Source: an uncultured Nitrospira sp.
GTDB lineage: Bacteria > Nitrospirota > Nitrospiria > Nitrospirales > Nitrospiraceae
Direction of reading: 5' to 3'
Length of the DNA: 40,220 nucleotides
Assembly (NCBI GenBank): GCA_902500705.1
Contig: CABVRR010000001.1
Coordinates: 5,968 to 46,187, forward strand
Positions 1-7,450 of the stretch are shown piece after piece. Numbering within the stretch: the first letter of the stretch is position 1; every line of letters starts with the position of its first letter. The position numbers were made by a program, and so were the translations under genes. The notes below the pieces were generated by a model. That model had not been told where the DNA came from. It worked only from the letters and a program-made list of their open reading frames with translations, and did no database searches.

Positions 1-431
1 ACCGCCTCGTCTTCGTCCTCCATGGCCTCGAAGACGGCATCAAGTGGAGCGTTGGCGTCTTTCGTATCCCAATAGTCCAACGCTCGAAGCCTGACGTCAG
101 CCTGAGGAGAGGCGAGACCTGTGAGGACGAGATGAGGAATCGATGGCGGTAATGTCTCCTGACGATTTGCGAGCTGATGACTCACATCCGCCTTGTTAGC
201 CACCTCGCTGCTCCGCTTTTCTCGCACGCCCGGACCGGCAGCGGGCAGTCTTTTAGGAGCGTGGGCATTGCCCCCCTGCCTCACGTCGGCAGTCGACGAC
301 GGTTGAGAACTGGGCGTTTCATCGGACGCAGGTGTCCCGCACCCTCCCCACACCATCACAAACACGAGGGCAGCAACCATGAGCGTGTTGTTGATCAACT
401 GTGAACCCCAGAGGAGACGGCGTATTTGCAT
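1..431 (-). CDS. HEAT-repeat-type lipoprotein, N-terminal part (runs off left edge)
   Basis: An open frame starts at ATG 431 (minus) and continues without a stop through the left edge, giving about 143 residues. Residues about 12-31 form a hydrophobic signal ending in VMVWGGC, a plausible lipobox with the lipidated Cys at 31. The protein should therefore be exported and membrane-anchored. A low-complexity Ser/Pro/Ala linker follows (about 32-95). Then comes a segment with helical-repeat character (PHLVLTGLASPQADVRLRAL, then a run rich in Glu/Asp), which resembles the first HEAT/PBS-lyase repeat. The codon two before the ATG is TAG, so the start cannot lie much further upstream; an internal ATG at 380 would leave a shorter signal. 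No clear Shine-Dalgarno sequence precedes either start. HEAT lipoproteins usually act as protein-interaction scaffolds. The specific role is unknown and most of the gene lies outside the window. Confidence 0.7.
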   Translation of the reverse strand, partial: MQIRRLLWGSQLINNTLMVAALVFVMVWGGCGTPASDETPSSQPSSTADVRQGGNAHAPKRLPAAGPGVREKRSSEVANKADVSHQLANRQETLPPSIPHLVLTGLASPQADVRLRALDYWDTKDANAPLDAVFEAMEDEDEA

Positions 432-573
432 GTACTAAAAATGTATCGCTGATTCGACTCGTGCATTTATTGCTAGTTTCATTCCTGACAACCACAAGCG
501 AGCACGATGTCAGTTGAAAAATTATGCAGGTTCTCTTTTCATGTTGAAGCATAAAAAACTCACGCATTTACAT

Positions 574-588
574 GAGGTAGATTACCTC
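574..588. repeat. Perfect 6-bp inverted repeat, 3-nt spacer
   Basis: GAGGTA (574-579), GAT, TACCTC (583-588). It is a short perfect dyad in the gap upstream of the receptor gene and could be an operator half-site pair. No functional evidence beyond symmetry and location. Confidence 0.35.
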
Positions 589-655
589 TGCGGAATAGAA
601 CAGCCCTCATCTCACAGGGCTACAGGTCCGAAAAGATCGCTTTTGATGGATAAGT

Positions 656-688
656 GTATCCAATTCGATTCAGCATCGAATTGGATAC
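656..688. repeat. Perfect inverted repeat with 14-bp arms upstream of TonB receptor
   Basis: The left arm GTATCCAATTCGAT (656-669), a 5-nt spacer TCAGC and the right arm ATCGAATTGGATAC (675-688) are exactly complementary. No T-tract follows, so it does not look like an intrinsic terminator. It lies about 270 bp upstream of the receptor. A related but diverged copy lies at 4079-4116. An operator or cruciform-type regulatory site is the simplest reading. Confidence 0.7.
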
Positions 689-960
689 AGTCGTAGAAGA
701 AACGCGAACTGCTATAACCTTCCTGCAGAGGAACGCTCGTTGATCGAAAAACCTCGCGTGTGCAAACCAATCGTTGAAATAATTCACTATACGAATAGTA
801 TTTATTACGAACTGTGGATACTTAAATGAAACTTTTGTACAGTCAGCCCGCTTGCTTGCTGAACCTGAACTCCATCGGTCTCGTACGCTGTGCGATACAA
901 CGGAATAGATACGAGATTGCACAATGACAACCTCTTGTACGTGCGAAACATATACTCCGT

Positions 961-2994
961 ATGCGCATGAAATGGATCAGCATCGTTGTCATCACTGCTT
1001 GGCTGAGCCATCCCCTCTATAGCCTGGCTGATACGTCTTTCTCGACCCCTCGCACATCCTCAGCCACTGAGCAGCAGATCCACAACGAAGCGCTCTACTT
1101 GGAGGAAGAAACCGTCAGCATCGCCAGTCGCTACGAACAACCGATTTCCAAGGCCCCCTCTGATGTCTATGTGATTACTGATGACGATATCCGAAACTCA
1201 GGGGCGACGGACATTCCCACCTTGCTGCGACAGGTTCCCGGCATGGAAGTCATGCAAACCAACGCGGCTGACTTCAACGTGAGCGTACGTGGGAATAATC
1301 AGCTGGCAACCAACAAGCTTCTGGTCTTGATCGATGGTCGTTCCATCTATGTCGACCAAGCCGGGATTATCTTCTGGAAACAGCTGCCGATCGCCTTAAC
1401 CGAGATTAAGAAAATTGAAGTCTTGAAGGGCCCGGCATCAGCCGTCTACGGGTTCAATGCGTTTGATGGCGTCGTGAACATCATCACGAAGTCTCCGGAA
1501 GAACTGAGAGGAACCACGCTGCAAGTGGCAGGCGGTGAACTCGGCACGCTACTCACCAACGCTATCCATGCTGGCACTGCTGGGAACTGGGGCTATCGCC
1601 TCTCAGCAGGACATGAACAAACACAGCGCTGGTCGGATCGTCACGCACCAGCGCTGAACGGCCAACGAGTGGGTGGCATGGCGGAGTATCACCTTCCAGG
1701 CGACGGAACAATACGAACCGAAGCGGGGCTTGCACGATCAGCTCCTTACAACGGTATTCTGAATTCCATTTCTACAGGAGACAATGCTCTCGCTCAGACC
1801 TATGCGCTTGTCAGTTATGAACAGAGCGGCCTGTTGGTCCGGGGCTGGTGGAATGGGCTATTTTCTGACGCCACTTCACGTATGCATCCCTTACTACTTC
1901 CGCTGCTTGGGCTCACGGACCGCTTCGGCAGAACAGATCAAGAATACTCTCTGAACACCTACGACATCGAAACTCGGTATCGATTTCGACCGATGGAGAC
2001 ACTGAGCGTAACGGTTGGTGCCAATTATCGCCACATCATCAGTTCATCGACCATGCTCGACAATCGAGCGTCCGAGAATCGTCTCGGGCTCTATGCGCAA
2101 GGAGATTGGCAAGTATGGCCCTCACTGGAGTTGAGCACCGGACTGCGCTATGACCTCGATACCTTTATCAATCCAACCTTGTCTCCTCGCGGAGCTTTGG
2201 TCTACCATGTGACCTCGAATCATGCGATTCGGCTGTCCGGCTCCATTGCCTATCGCCCACCGACAACAAACGAGGTCAGCCTCAGCGCCCTGAACCCCAT
2301 CATGCTGCCCGGATCATCTCCTCTCGTTGCCCTCATACAGGGGTCGAGCGACGTGAGCCCGGAACACATCGCATCCTATGAGTTCGGATATCAAGGTTGG
2401 TGGTGGGGCCACCGCCTCAAGACGAGAATCACCGGATTCTATAACCACATTTCCAATCTGATCGTCTTTCGCAACACGACAGGCAATCTACTCAATGCTG
2501 CGCGTCCCATGAATGGCGGCGTGGCTGATGTGTACGGAGGGGAAGTGGGAGTGGAAATTCTCGTGACCGCGTGGCTCTCAGGGTTCGCCAACTACGCGTA
2601 TCAGGAAGTCGAGCAAACCTCCAGCGGGTTCAGTCGACGGGGCTTTCCTCATCACAAAATCAATCTCGGGCTCCGCGCCAACTGGGACCGGATTCACGGT
2701 GAACTGCTCTACCACCACGTCGGAGACGCTTCGTATCCGTTGGCCGATGCGTTCACAAATCTGGCTCGCTTCTTTCCTGCCGGGACCGTGCTGCCTCAAG
2801 AGGCTGTCGCGAGTTATAACTTGCTGAATCTCCGACTGGGCTACCTCATCTGGCAACAGCAAGCCGGTGACCATCTGCGGGAAGTGGAAGTTGCCATCTC
2901 CGTCTTCAACGCGCTGAACGACAACCACCGAGAACATCCGTTAGGCGATCTGCTCGGCACGCGCGTGATGGGCTGGGTGACGCTGAAGCTCTAA
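961..2994 (+). CDS. TonB-dependent outer-membrane receptor
   Basis: The gene encodes 677 residues. A signal peptide (about 1-24, WISIVVITAWLSHPLYSLAD) is followed by a TonB-box-like stretch (TVSIAS, about 51-56) and then a plug domain (about 62-178) with PSDVYVITDDDIRNSGATDI, VSVRGNN, LVLIDGRSIY and IKKIEVLKGPASAVYG. The rest is a beta-barrel rich in alternating aromatic and polar strands. No STN signalling domain is present. The protein should import a scarce ligand (siderophore, cobalamin or other chelate) across the outer membrane using TonB-ExbBD energy; the ligand cannot be read from the sequence. ATG 961 and ATG 967 are both possible. The decayed paralogue at 5410 aligns with 967 (CGCATGA then ATGG), while its equivalent of 961 is not a start codon, which favours 967. 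No Shine-Dalgarno sequence is visible. The convergent response regulator ends 26 bp downstream. Confidence 0.93.
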   Translation: MRMKWISIVVITAWLSHPLYSLADTSFSTPRTSSATEQQIHNEALYLEEETVSIASRYEQPISKAPSDVYVITDDDIRNSGATDIPTLLRQVPGMEVMQTNAADFNVSVRGNNQLATNKLLVLIDGRSIYVDQAGIIFWKQLPIALTEIKKIEVLKGPASAVYGFNAFDGVVNIITKSPEELRGTTLQVAGGELGTLLTNAIHAGTAGNWGYRLSAGHEQTQRWSDRHAPALNGQRVGGMAEYHLPGDGTIRTEAGLARSAPYNGILNSISTGDNALAQTYALVSYEQSGLLVRGWWNGLFSDATSRMHPLLLPLLGLTDRFGRTDQEYSLNTYDIETRYRFRPMETLSVTVGANYRHIISSSTMLDNRASENRLGLYAQGDWQVWPSLELSTGLRYDLDTFINPTLSPRGALVYHVTSNHAIRLSGSIAYRPPTTNEVSLSALNPIMLPGSSPLVALIQGSSDVSPEHIASYEFGYQGWWWGHRLKTRITGFYNHISNLIVFRNTTGNLLNAARPMNGGVADVYGGEVGVEILVTAWLSGFANYAYQEVEQTSSGFSRRGFPHHKINLGLRANWDRIHGELLYHHVGDASYPLADAFTNLARFFPAGTVLPQEAVASYNLLNLRLGYLIWQQQAGDHLREVEVAISVFNALNDNHREHPLGDLLGTRVMGWVTLKL

Positions 2995-3020
2995 TGACTC
3001 TACACCACACAAACAGCCTC

Positions 3021-3707
3021 TTAGTCATCCTTTCGGCTTGAGATTCTTTTTTCCCACTGCGCATAGTATCTGGCTGCTTCCGATCTCCGTGAGATATTCA
3101 ACCGTTTATACACGGCTCTGAGGTGGGTCGTCATGACGCTGGGAGTAACATTCAGATCTTGTGCGATCTCTTTGTTGCTTTTTCCGGCTGCAATCAGTGC
3201 AAGGACTCGAAGATCGGGTTTTGAGCAACCATCCATGTGCTCGCATTGCATCAGTTGCTTCCCATCTCGAACCCAGGTGAGGAGTTGTGAGGTCAAGCGC
3301 TGATCCATCATGGCCTGGCCGTCTGCCAACACCTCAATGCTTTTGACAATGGCCTCCCTCGACGCTCCCTTCAACAGATACCCACGAGCGCCGGCAAGAA
3401 TAGCGGACCGTAGGACGGCCTTATCGTCATTCTCGGTAAAAAAGAGGACGGCGGCCTTGGAATAGGACTCACGAATAACTCGGCAGAGATCAATTCCGCT
3501 TGCCTTCCCGACTCGGACATCCAGCACCACGACATCCGGCTGATAGGCCTCCAGAAGCGTCAGGGCTTCATCTTCGCTTCGTGCGGTACCGGCGACAACG
3601 ACGCGATGACTCTTCGACACCGCCACCCGCAGCCCTGCAAGCACCAAACTCGAGTCGTCGATCAACACCACCTGTGCGCGTTCTCGTATTTGAAAAGATG
3701 GCTCCAT
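3021..3707 (-). CDS. LuxR/NarL-family response regulator
   Basis: The protein has 228 residues with the two-domain layout of NarL-type regulators. The receiver (about 12-128) has the acidic pair in VVLIDDSS, phosphoacceptor Asp63 (VVVLDVRVGKASG) and the conserved Lys in YLLKG. The C-terminal LuxR-type helix-turn-helix (about 160-220) contains LIAAGKSNKEIAQDLNVT and HLRAVYKRLNI. It is probably a phosphorylation-controlled transcription factor. ATG 3707 is preceded by AGGAAG; a GTG at 3710 is an alternative. It converges on the TonB receptor (26 bp between stops), and no kinase is adjacent. The receptor gene or the regulator's own promoter are natural candidate targets. The long gap on its 5' side carries repeats shared with the receptor's upstream region. 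Confidence 0.9.
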   Translation of the reverse strand: MEPSFQIRERAQVVLIDDSSLVLAGLRVAVSKSHRVVVAGTARSEDEALTLLEAYQPDVVVLDVRVGKASGIDLCRVIRESYSKAAVLFFTENDDKAVLRSAILAGARGYLLKGASREAIVKSIEVLADGQAMMDQRLTSQLLTWVRDGKQLMQCEHMDGCSKPDLRVLALIAAGKSNKEIAQDLNVTPSVMTTHLRAVYKRLNISRRSEAARYYAQWEKRISSRKDD

Positions 3708-4171
3708 CACTTCCTGTTTGGATCGGCAAGGACCGACGCGTGCAGCGTAGGTCTACACGGATGACTCATTGCATTCTTCAAGAGATGCGATGTGCTTGCG
3801 TGCGATTGCACTATACTTTCCAGAAAATAACGGGATTCAAGCTCATACCGCGCTACCGATATGCAAGTGGCATTCCCTGCGGAGAATGTGAGTGTTCTGG
3901 TGTAACTACTTATAATTTCATTTACTTGCTATCGGGCGATGAGCCACGGAAAGCTGAACAAGAGGTTGATAACTTGCGGATTTGCCTTGCACGCGAACCC
4001 TATTGCTTCGCCGCCTGCTTGCGCCGCATTGAAGAGCCAGTGTTGCAAAACTACTGGACGCACATGCAGAGGATCTGAGTGTATCGAAATAGATCCAGCA
4101 TCCAATTGGATTCACTTATTGTGGTGCAGATCTCAAACTCATTCCCTCTCTAGGACGGAAAACCTTCGGCA
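3708..4171. other. Intergenic region upstream of the LuxR regulator
   Basis: No convincing gene is seen. The gap lies between two minus-strand regulators and should hold the promoter of the one ending at 3021. It contains a diverged copy (4079-4116) of the palindrome found upstream of the TonB receptor, including CGAAATAGATCC (4085-4096) and the exact 12-bp palindrome ATCCAATTGGAT. Short open frames here show no family resemblance and no ribosome-binding site. Confidence 0.5.
4079..4116. repeat. Diverged second copy of the 656-688 palindrome region
   Basis: Aligned with 654-691, about 31 of 38 positions match, including GTGTATC at the left, CAGCATC in the centre and AATTGGAT at the right. 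The left arm has changed to GTATCGAAATAGAT, while the right half keeps the self-complementary ATCCAATTGGAT. Shared position relative to the receptor/regulator genes suggests a common regulator. Confidence 0.55.
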
Positions 4172-4894
4172 TCATGAGCCGCTACGAACCGTTGCTTTCT
4201 TACGCTGGACAGAAGAGAAAAAATACTGTGCGTGGATCAGAAGCTTCTGCCGATTAGACACTCCGACCTTGTCGAAAATATCGGTGAGGTGTTGACGAAC
4301 CGTGCTGTCTGAAATACATAACCGATCTGCGATGTCCTTGTTTGAAAGTCCTTGCCCCACTAACCGGATAATCTCCAGCTTGCGTTCAGTGAGTCCATCC
4401 GGCCACTCAGATGCCGGTTCCCTGGCAAGATCAACATTCTGTGCGGGGAGCGCCTTCCAATCAAGGTTCCTCACGTCTTGAGTCGTGATGAAATCATATT
4501 TATTTGCGGTAACGGATAGCGCGTCGATCGCCGCGAGCACGACGGCAGGAGGTTGAACTTTTAGAATGACACCGTCAACGCCGCAGGCAAACGCGTCACG
4601 CATGCGCTGCCCGTCTTCCAGCCCGCTCAACAACAGAATCTTGCTGTTCGGGGCTGATTCATGAATCTGATAAATCGTGCCGGTGACATCGAGCTTTGTC
4701 TCGATATCGAGAATGATGATGTCCGGCTGCATTTCTGTAAGGAATGCACCTGACTCGATCCTCCAATGCGATTGCGAGACGACCCTGATGTCTTTTCTGC
4801 ATTCAAACATGCGCTCAAATCCGAGTCTTACGAAAGGCTGATCACTGATAATCGCCATGATGAGAGCGGACAATGTTGCGTGTGTCTCTACCAT
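4172..4894 (-). CDS. LuxR-family response regulator
   Basis: The protein has 240 residues from ATG 4894, which has a good ribosome-binding site (AGGAG, 5 nt before the ATG). A longer frame to 4954 lacks one. The receiver is somewhat diverged: only one acidic residue is seen at the N-terminal pocket (IISDQP), while phosphoacceptor Asp63 (IIILDIETKLDVTG) and Lys in GVILK are kept. The C-terminal LuxR helix-turn-helix (about 165-225) has GLTERKLEIIRLVGQGLSNK, DIADRLCISDSTVRQHL and FDKVGV. It is divergently oriented from the decayed receptor at 5410, mirroring the regulator/receptor association to its left. The two regulators share the family layout but are not close duplicates. The cognate kinase and target are unknown. 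Confidence 0.88.
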   Translation of the reverse strand: MVETHATLSALIMAIISDQPFVRLGFERMFECRKDIRVVSQSHWRIESGAFLTEMQPDIIILDIETKLDVTGTIYQIHESAPNSKILLLSGLEDGQRMRDAFACGVDGVILKVQPPAVVLAAIDALSVTANKYDFITTQDVRNLDWKALPAQNVDLAREPASEWPDGLTERKLEIIRLVGQGLSNKDIADRLCISDSTVRQHLTDIFDKVGVSNRQKLLIHAQYFFSSVQRKKATVRSGS

Positions 4895-5409
4895 AAAGTC
4901 TCCTGTATAAGACGGACGACGGTATGCGCCCTGTGCGACACACCGGCTCACCACCCCTGCTACGCAAATAGCGTTCCACAGAGCTAAGTCTTTTTTGACT
5001 GGCTAGCCATAAAAAATTCGGCGTTGAACCTAATTTATCTTGCAGATTGCCGAGCTAGAATCATGCATGCTGCTGCGGGGCGCCTGAATCCAACCCCTTC
5101 ATCAGGAGAAGCGCAGCACACTTCAGATAGTCGCAGTAAACGAGTTAAAGACGCTCCTTCCGTCCTGTATCGAAATAGATACTACGTCAAGCTGGAGACA
5201 CGGCATCGAGGGAGAACACCGGCCAACCTGCTCACTTACGCATACAAATACTGTGCGTTCCTCATTGTAAATAATCTATTCATTCTTAGCGTAAATTCCC
5301 TAGTTTTACTTTTTAAGTCAATCGAATCTCTCCATTGGTATCTAAAAGATGCTGGAGCGCCGGTGCGTCCTGAATGTTCAAGCATCCGCACCAAAGAACC
5401 TCAAGTCGC
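4895..5409. other. Intergenic region between regulator and receptor remnant
   Basis: No supported gene is seen. This AT-rich stretch separates the divergent LuxR regulator and the remnant receptor, so it once had to drive both. It contains GTATCGAAATAGATAC (5167-5182), the clearest member of a short motif that also occurs at 901-912 and 4085-4096. Confidence 0.5.
5167..5182. promoter_or_regulatory. Candidate operator GTATC-N6-GATAC
   Basis: GTATCGAAATAGATAC has 5-bp inverted arms around a 6-nt spacer. Its right 12 bases recur as CGGAATAGATAC (901-912) and CGAAATAGATCC (4085-4096), each time upstream of a receptor or LuxR regulator gene. This is a candidate binding site by pattern only. Confidence 0.35.
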
Positions 5410-5794
5410 ATGAGATGGTGCACGCTCGTCATCATGGTCTGTCGGTTACAGGGACTGTCCCTGAGTCTGGCCGAGCCGTTATTCGCAGTTCCTCACACCT
5501 CCTCGGCAATGGAGAAGCAACTCTAGGAAGAATCGCTCTACTTGAAGAAGAAACCGTCAGCATCGCCAGCTGGTATGAACGGCGGATTTCCCGTGCGCTA
5601 TCCGATGTCTCCGGTATCACTACTGAAGACATCCGGAGCTGTGGCGCGATGAACCTTCCCACCCCGCTGCGGCAAGTCCCAGGCATGAAAATCATACATC
5701 GACCTTCAACGCGCTGAACGACAACCACCACGAGCATCCGTTAGGCAATCTCCTCGGAACCTGGGTAATGGGCTGGTTGACGGCAACACTCTAA
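5410..5794 (+). pseudogene. Decayed TonB-dependent receptor (internal deletion, stop, frameshift)
   Basis: The sequence aligns end to end with the intact receptor at 961-2994 but keeps only its two ends. The N-terminal part starts at ATG 5410 and keeps the TonB-box/early plug region (EEETVSIASWYERRISRALS, then PTPLRQVPGMK). The C-terminal part keeps the last strand (FNALNDNH, GTWVMGWLTATL, stop 5792-5794). An in-frame TAG lies near 5525, a 1-bp loss near 5543 shifts the frame, and about 1.65 kb is missing between the two ends. The pieces are joined out of frame at TTCAACGCGCTGA near 5705-5717. In the intact paralogue both deletion borders carry CAACGCG, so loss between short direct repeats is likely. 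The gene cannot make a functional receptor. Confidence 0.88.
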
Positions 5795-5915
5795 ACTAGA
5801 GGCGGGGCCATATCTGATCGTTCGTCTCACAAGAGAGTTCTGCTACAGCCTTTAGCCTTGCCAAGCGAATGATCATCTTGTTTCCTTCTTACGCGATCAT
5901 GGTCAAGCGTCTCGC

Positions 5916-7274
5916 TTACCACCAATGCTCCACATGTGCGCCGAACGTCCACCCGGACGTCTCGGCTCCATACGGTGCATCTTCCGGTCCGTTTCCTACC
6001 AAGCCTTTGAAGCTCTGACTCCAGATCGCATGCGTGGCAAAGAGATAAAAAATGGGCCTCGCAAAAAACCTTCGATCCACCGAAAGCTGAAGACCGATGG
6101 TGGACTTTTGCACGCCGCCCGACCGATTCTGTTGTTGATCATGGACATAGTCATACCCGACTTCGCCGATCGCATTGACATAGTCTGAAAAAAAGTAGCG
6201 GACGTGCGCTCCCGTGGATCCCCAAAGCACGGATCGACCGGACGCCCCCTTCCGACCGAAACTTTCCAGACGGACGATGCTGCCCCATTGCAGCGCGAGG
6301 TTGAGCGAAGGGCATTCATACAGCAGATCATTATTGGCTTCCAAGGAATACGAATTTTTCAGGTCGTACCCTTGTCCCTCCTGGACGGGACGCGGATTAA
6401 ACGTGCCTTGCACCATGGCCGCTCCTTGACGAAACAACAGCGCAGAAATATTTCGGCTCCCATTCGGCAAATCGCGCTGAATCCACCCTCCAACTCCAAA
6501 TCCATACCGCTCAGAAAGGCCCAGTTCATCGGAACCATTTCGATGCGTCATATTCGCCCACAAGGCCAAGGTCCAGCCCTTGTCCAGCACTATCCCGGTA
6601 TACCGGATATCCAAGGCGCGTGCGTCCGTTCGTCCCAGTTCGCCTGCTTCCTTCAGAGAGGGCATCATTTTATCTTTGAGATGAAAGATCGCGATATTCA
6701 GGCGACCTGGACCAATCGCCATCTCCTCCACCCCCATTCCTGAATCAGCGTTTTGCCCCGCATTGAGCCAGAAGTGGTCGTTCAAGTAGATCAATCGTCG
6801 ATTATAGAAACGCCGCCCTGCCCAGAGATGGAAGCCTGCCCCACCGACATTGGCATATTTCACATAGAGTTCCGCGACATTATCCATACGAAACTCTTTC
6901 TCGATCTTGCCGTTAATGGCGTAATCATCCAGCGTGAATGCGGCTTGAAGAAACGACGGATTCTCCTGTGAGTGACGAAGAATATAGCGGTAATCCAACC
7001 ACAAAATGGCATTCATATCGGGCTCATTGCCCAACCGATACTTCGATTGGGCTCCAGGCGCGCCAAATGCGGCTTGTGCGTGGCCGCCTCGACTCCAACC
7101 CACTCCCGCCCGCATATATCCGTGAAATCCAACCTGATGATTGCCGATCTGAAGGTCCGTCCCCGATCGCTCATAGGCCTTAGTCGCTGACTTCCCATGG
7201 GCCACGGAACTAGAGAGGTGTACCACCACACTCAGTAGCAGCAGACTCCACAGACGAAACGCCTTGTTCGGCAT
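5916..7274 (-). CDS. LamB/maltoporin-family outer-membrane porin
   Basis: The protein has 452 residues from ATG 7274. A classical signal peptide (about 1-27, AFRLWSLLLLSVVVHLSSSV) precedes a mature beta-barrel. The start of the mature part (HGYMRAGVGWSRGG) matches the LamB/ScrY type, with further family-like stretches YVKYANVGG, LWAGRRFYNR and ALWANMTHRN. The C-terminal aromatic end (VEHWW) fits outer-membrane assembly. The open frame extends to 7409, but that extension lacks a ribosome-binding site and would bury the signal peptide. LamB-type porins pass sugars, typically oligosaccharides. It lies downstream of and on the same strand as the binding protein, permease and kinase-fusion genes, with a 176-nt gap. 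It may be their target or part of the same unit. Confidence 0.82.
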   Translation of the reverse strand: MPNKAFRLWSLLLLSVVVHLSSSVAHGKSATKAYERSGTDLQIGNHQVGFHGYMRAGVGWSRGGHAQAAFGAPGAQSKYRLGNEPDMNAILWLDYRYILRHSQENPSFLQAAFTLDDYAINGKIEKEFRMDNVAELYVKYANVGGAGFHLWAGRRFYNRRLIYLNDHFWLNAGQNADSGMGVEEMAIGPGRLNIAIFHLKDKMMPSLKEAGELGRTDARALDIRYTGIVLDKGWTLALWANMTHRNGSDELGLSERYGFGVGGWIQRDLPNGSRNISALLFRQGAAMVQGTFNPRPVQEGQGYDLKNSYSLEANNDLLYECPSLNLALQWGSIVRLESFGRKGASGRSVLWGSTGAHVRYFFSDYVNAIGEVGYDYVHDQQQNRSGGVQKSTIGLQLSVDRRFFARPIFYLFATHAIWSQSFKGLVGNGPEDAPYGAETSGWTFGAHVEHWW

Positions 7275-7450
7275 GGGGTGTACGGTGCGTGCGGGGAGGA
7301 CGGAGAAGACGTAAACAAAAACCAAACGAACCGGACTGAGCGACCAGGCGAGAGGGCCTATCCCGACGAATATCGAAAAAGCCTCTCGACCTTTCGTCCA
7401 TCGGGCCATATCGTACCGGCAATGAAGATCACAGCAGGACCCGAGAGAAT

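Larger units (their letters stand above)
432..960. other. Long intergenic region upstream of the TonB-dependent receptor
   Basis: No credible gene is seen here. The stretch is AT-rich and holds several dyad elements: GAGGTA-GAT-TACCTC at 574-588, the 14-bp-arm palindrome at 656-688, ATACGAATAGTAT around 787-799, and CGGAATAGATAC at 901-912, which recurs with one or two changes further right. It separates the divergent lipoprotein (-) from the receptor (+), so it must contain promoters in both directions. I see no strong consensus sigma-70 pair. A TATACT at 951-956 lies too near the receptor start unless that message is leaderless. Confidence 0.6.

Noticed and set aside
6204-6743. 179-codon plus-strand frame
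   Set aside because: Shadow of the LamB-type porin on the other strand, with no motif and no ribosome-binding site.
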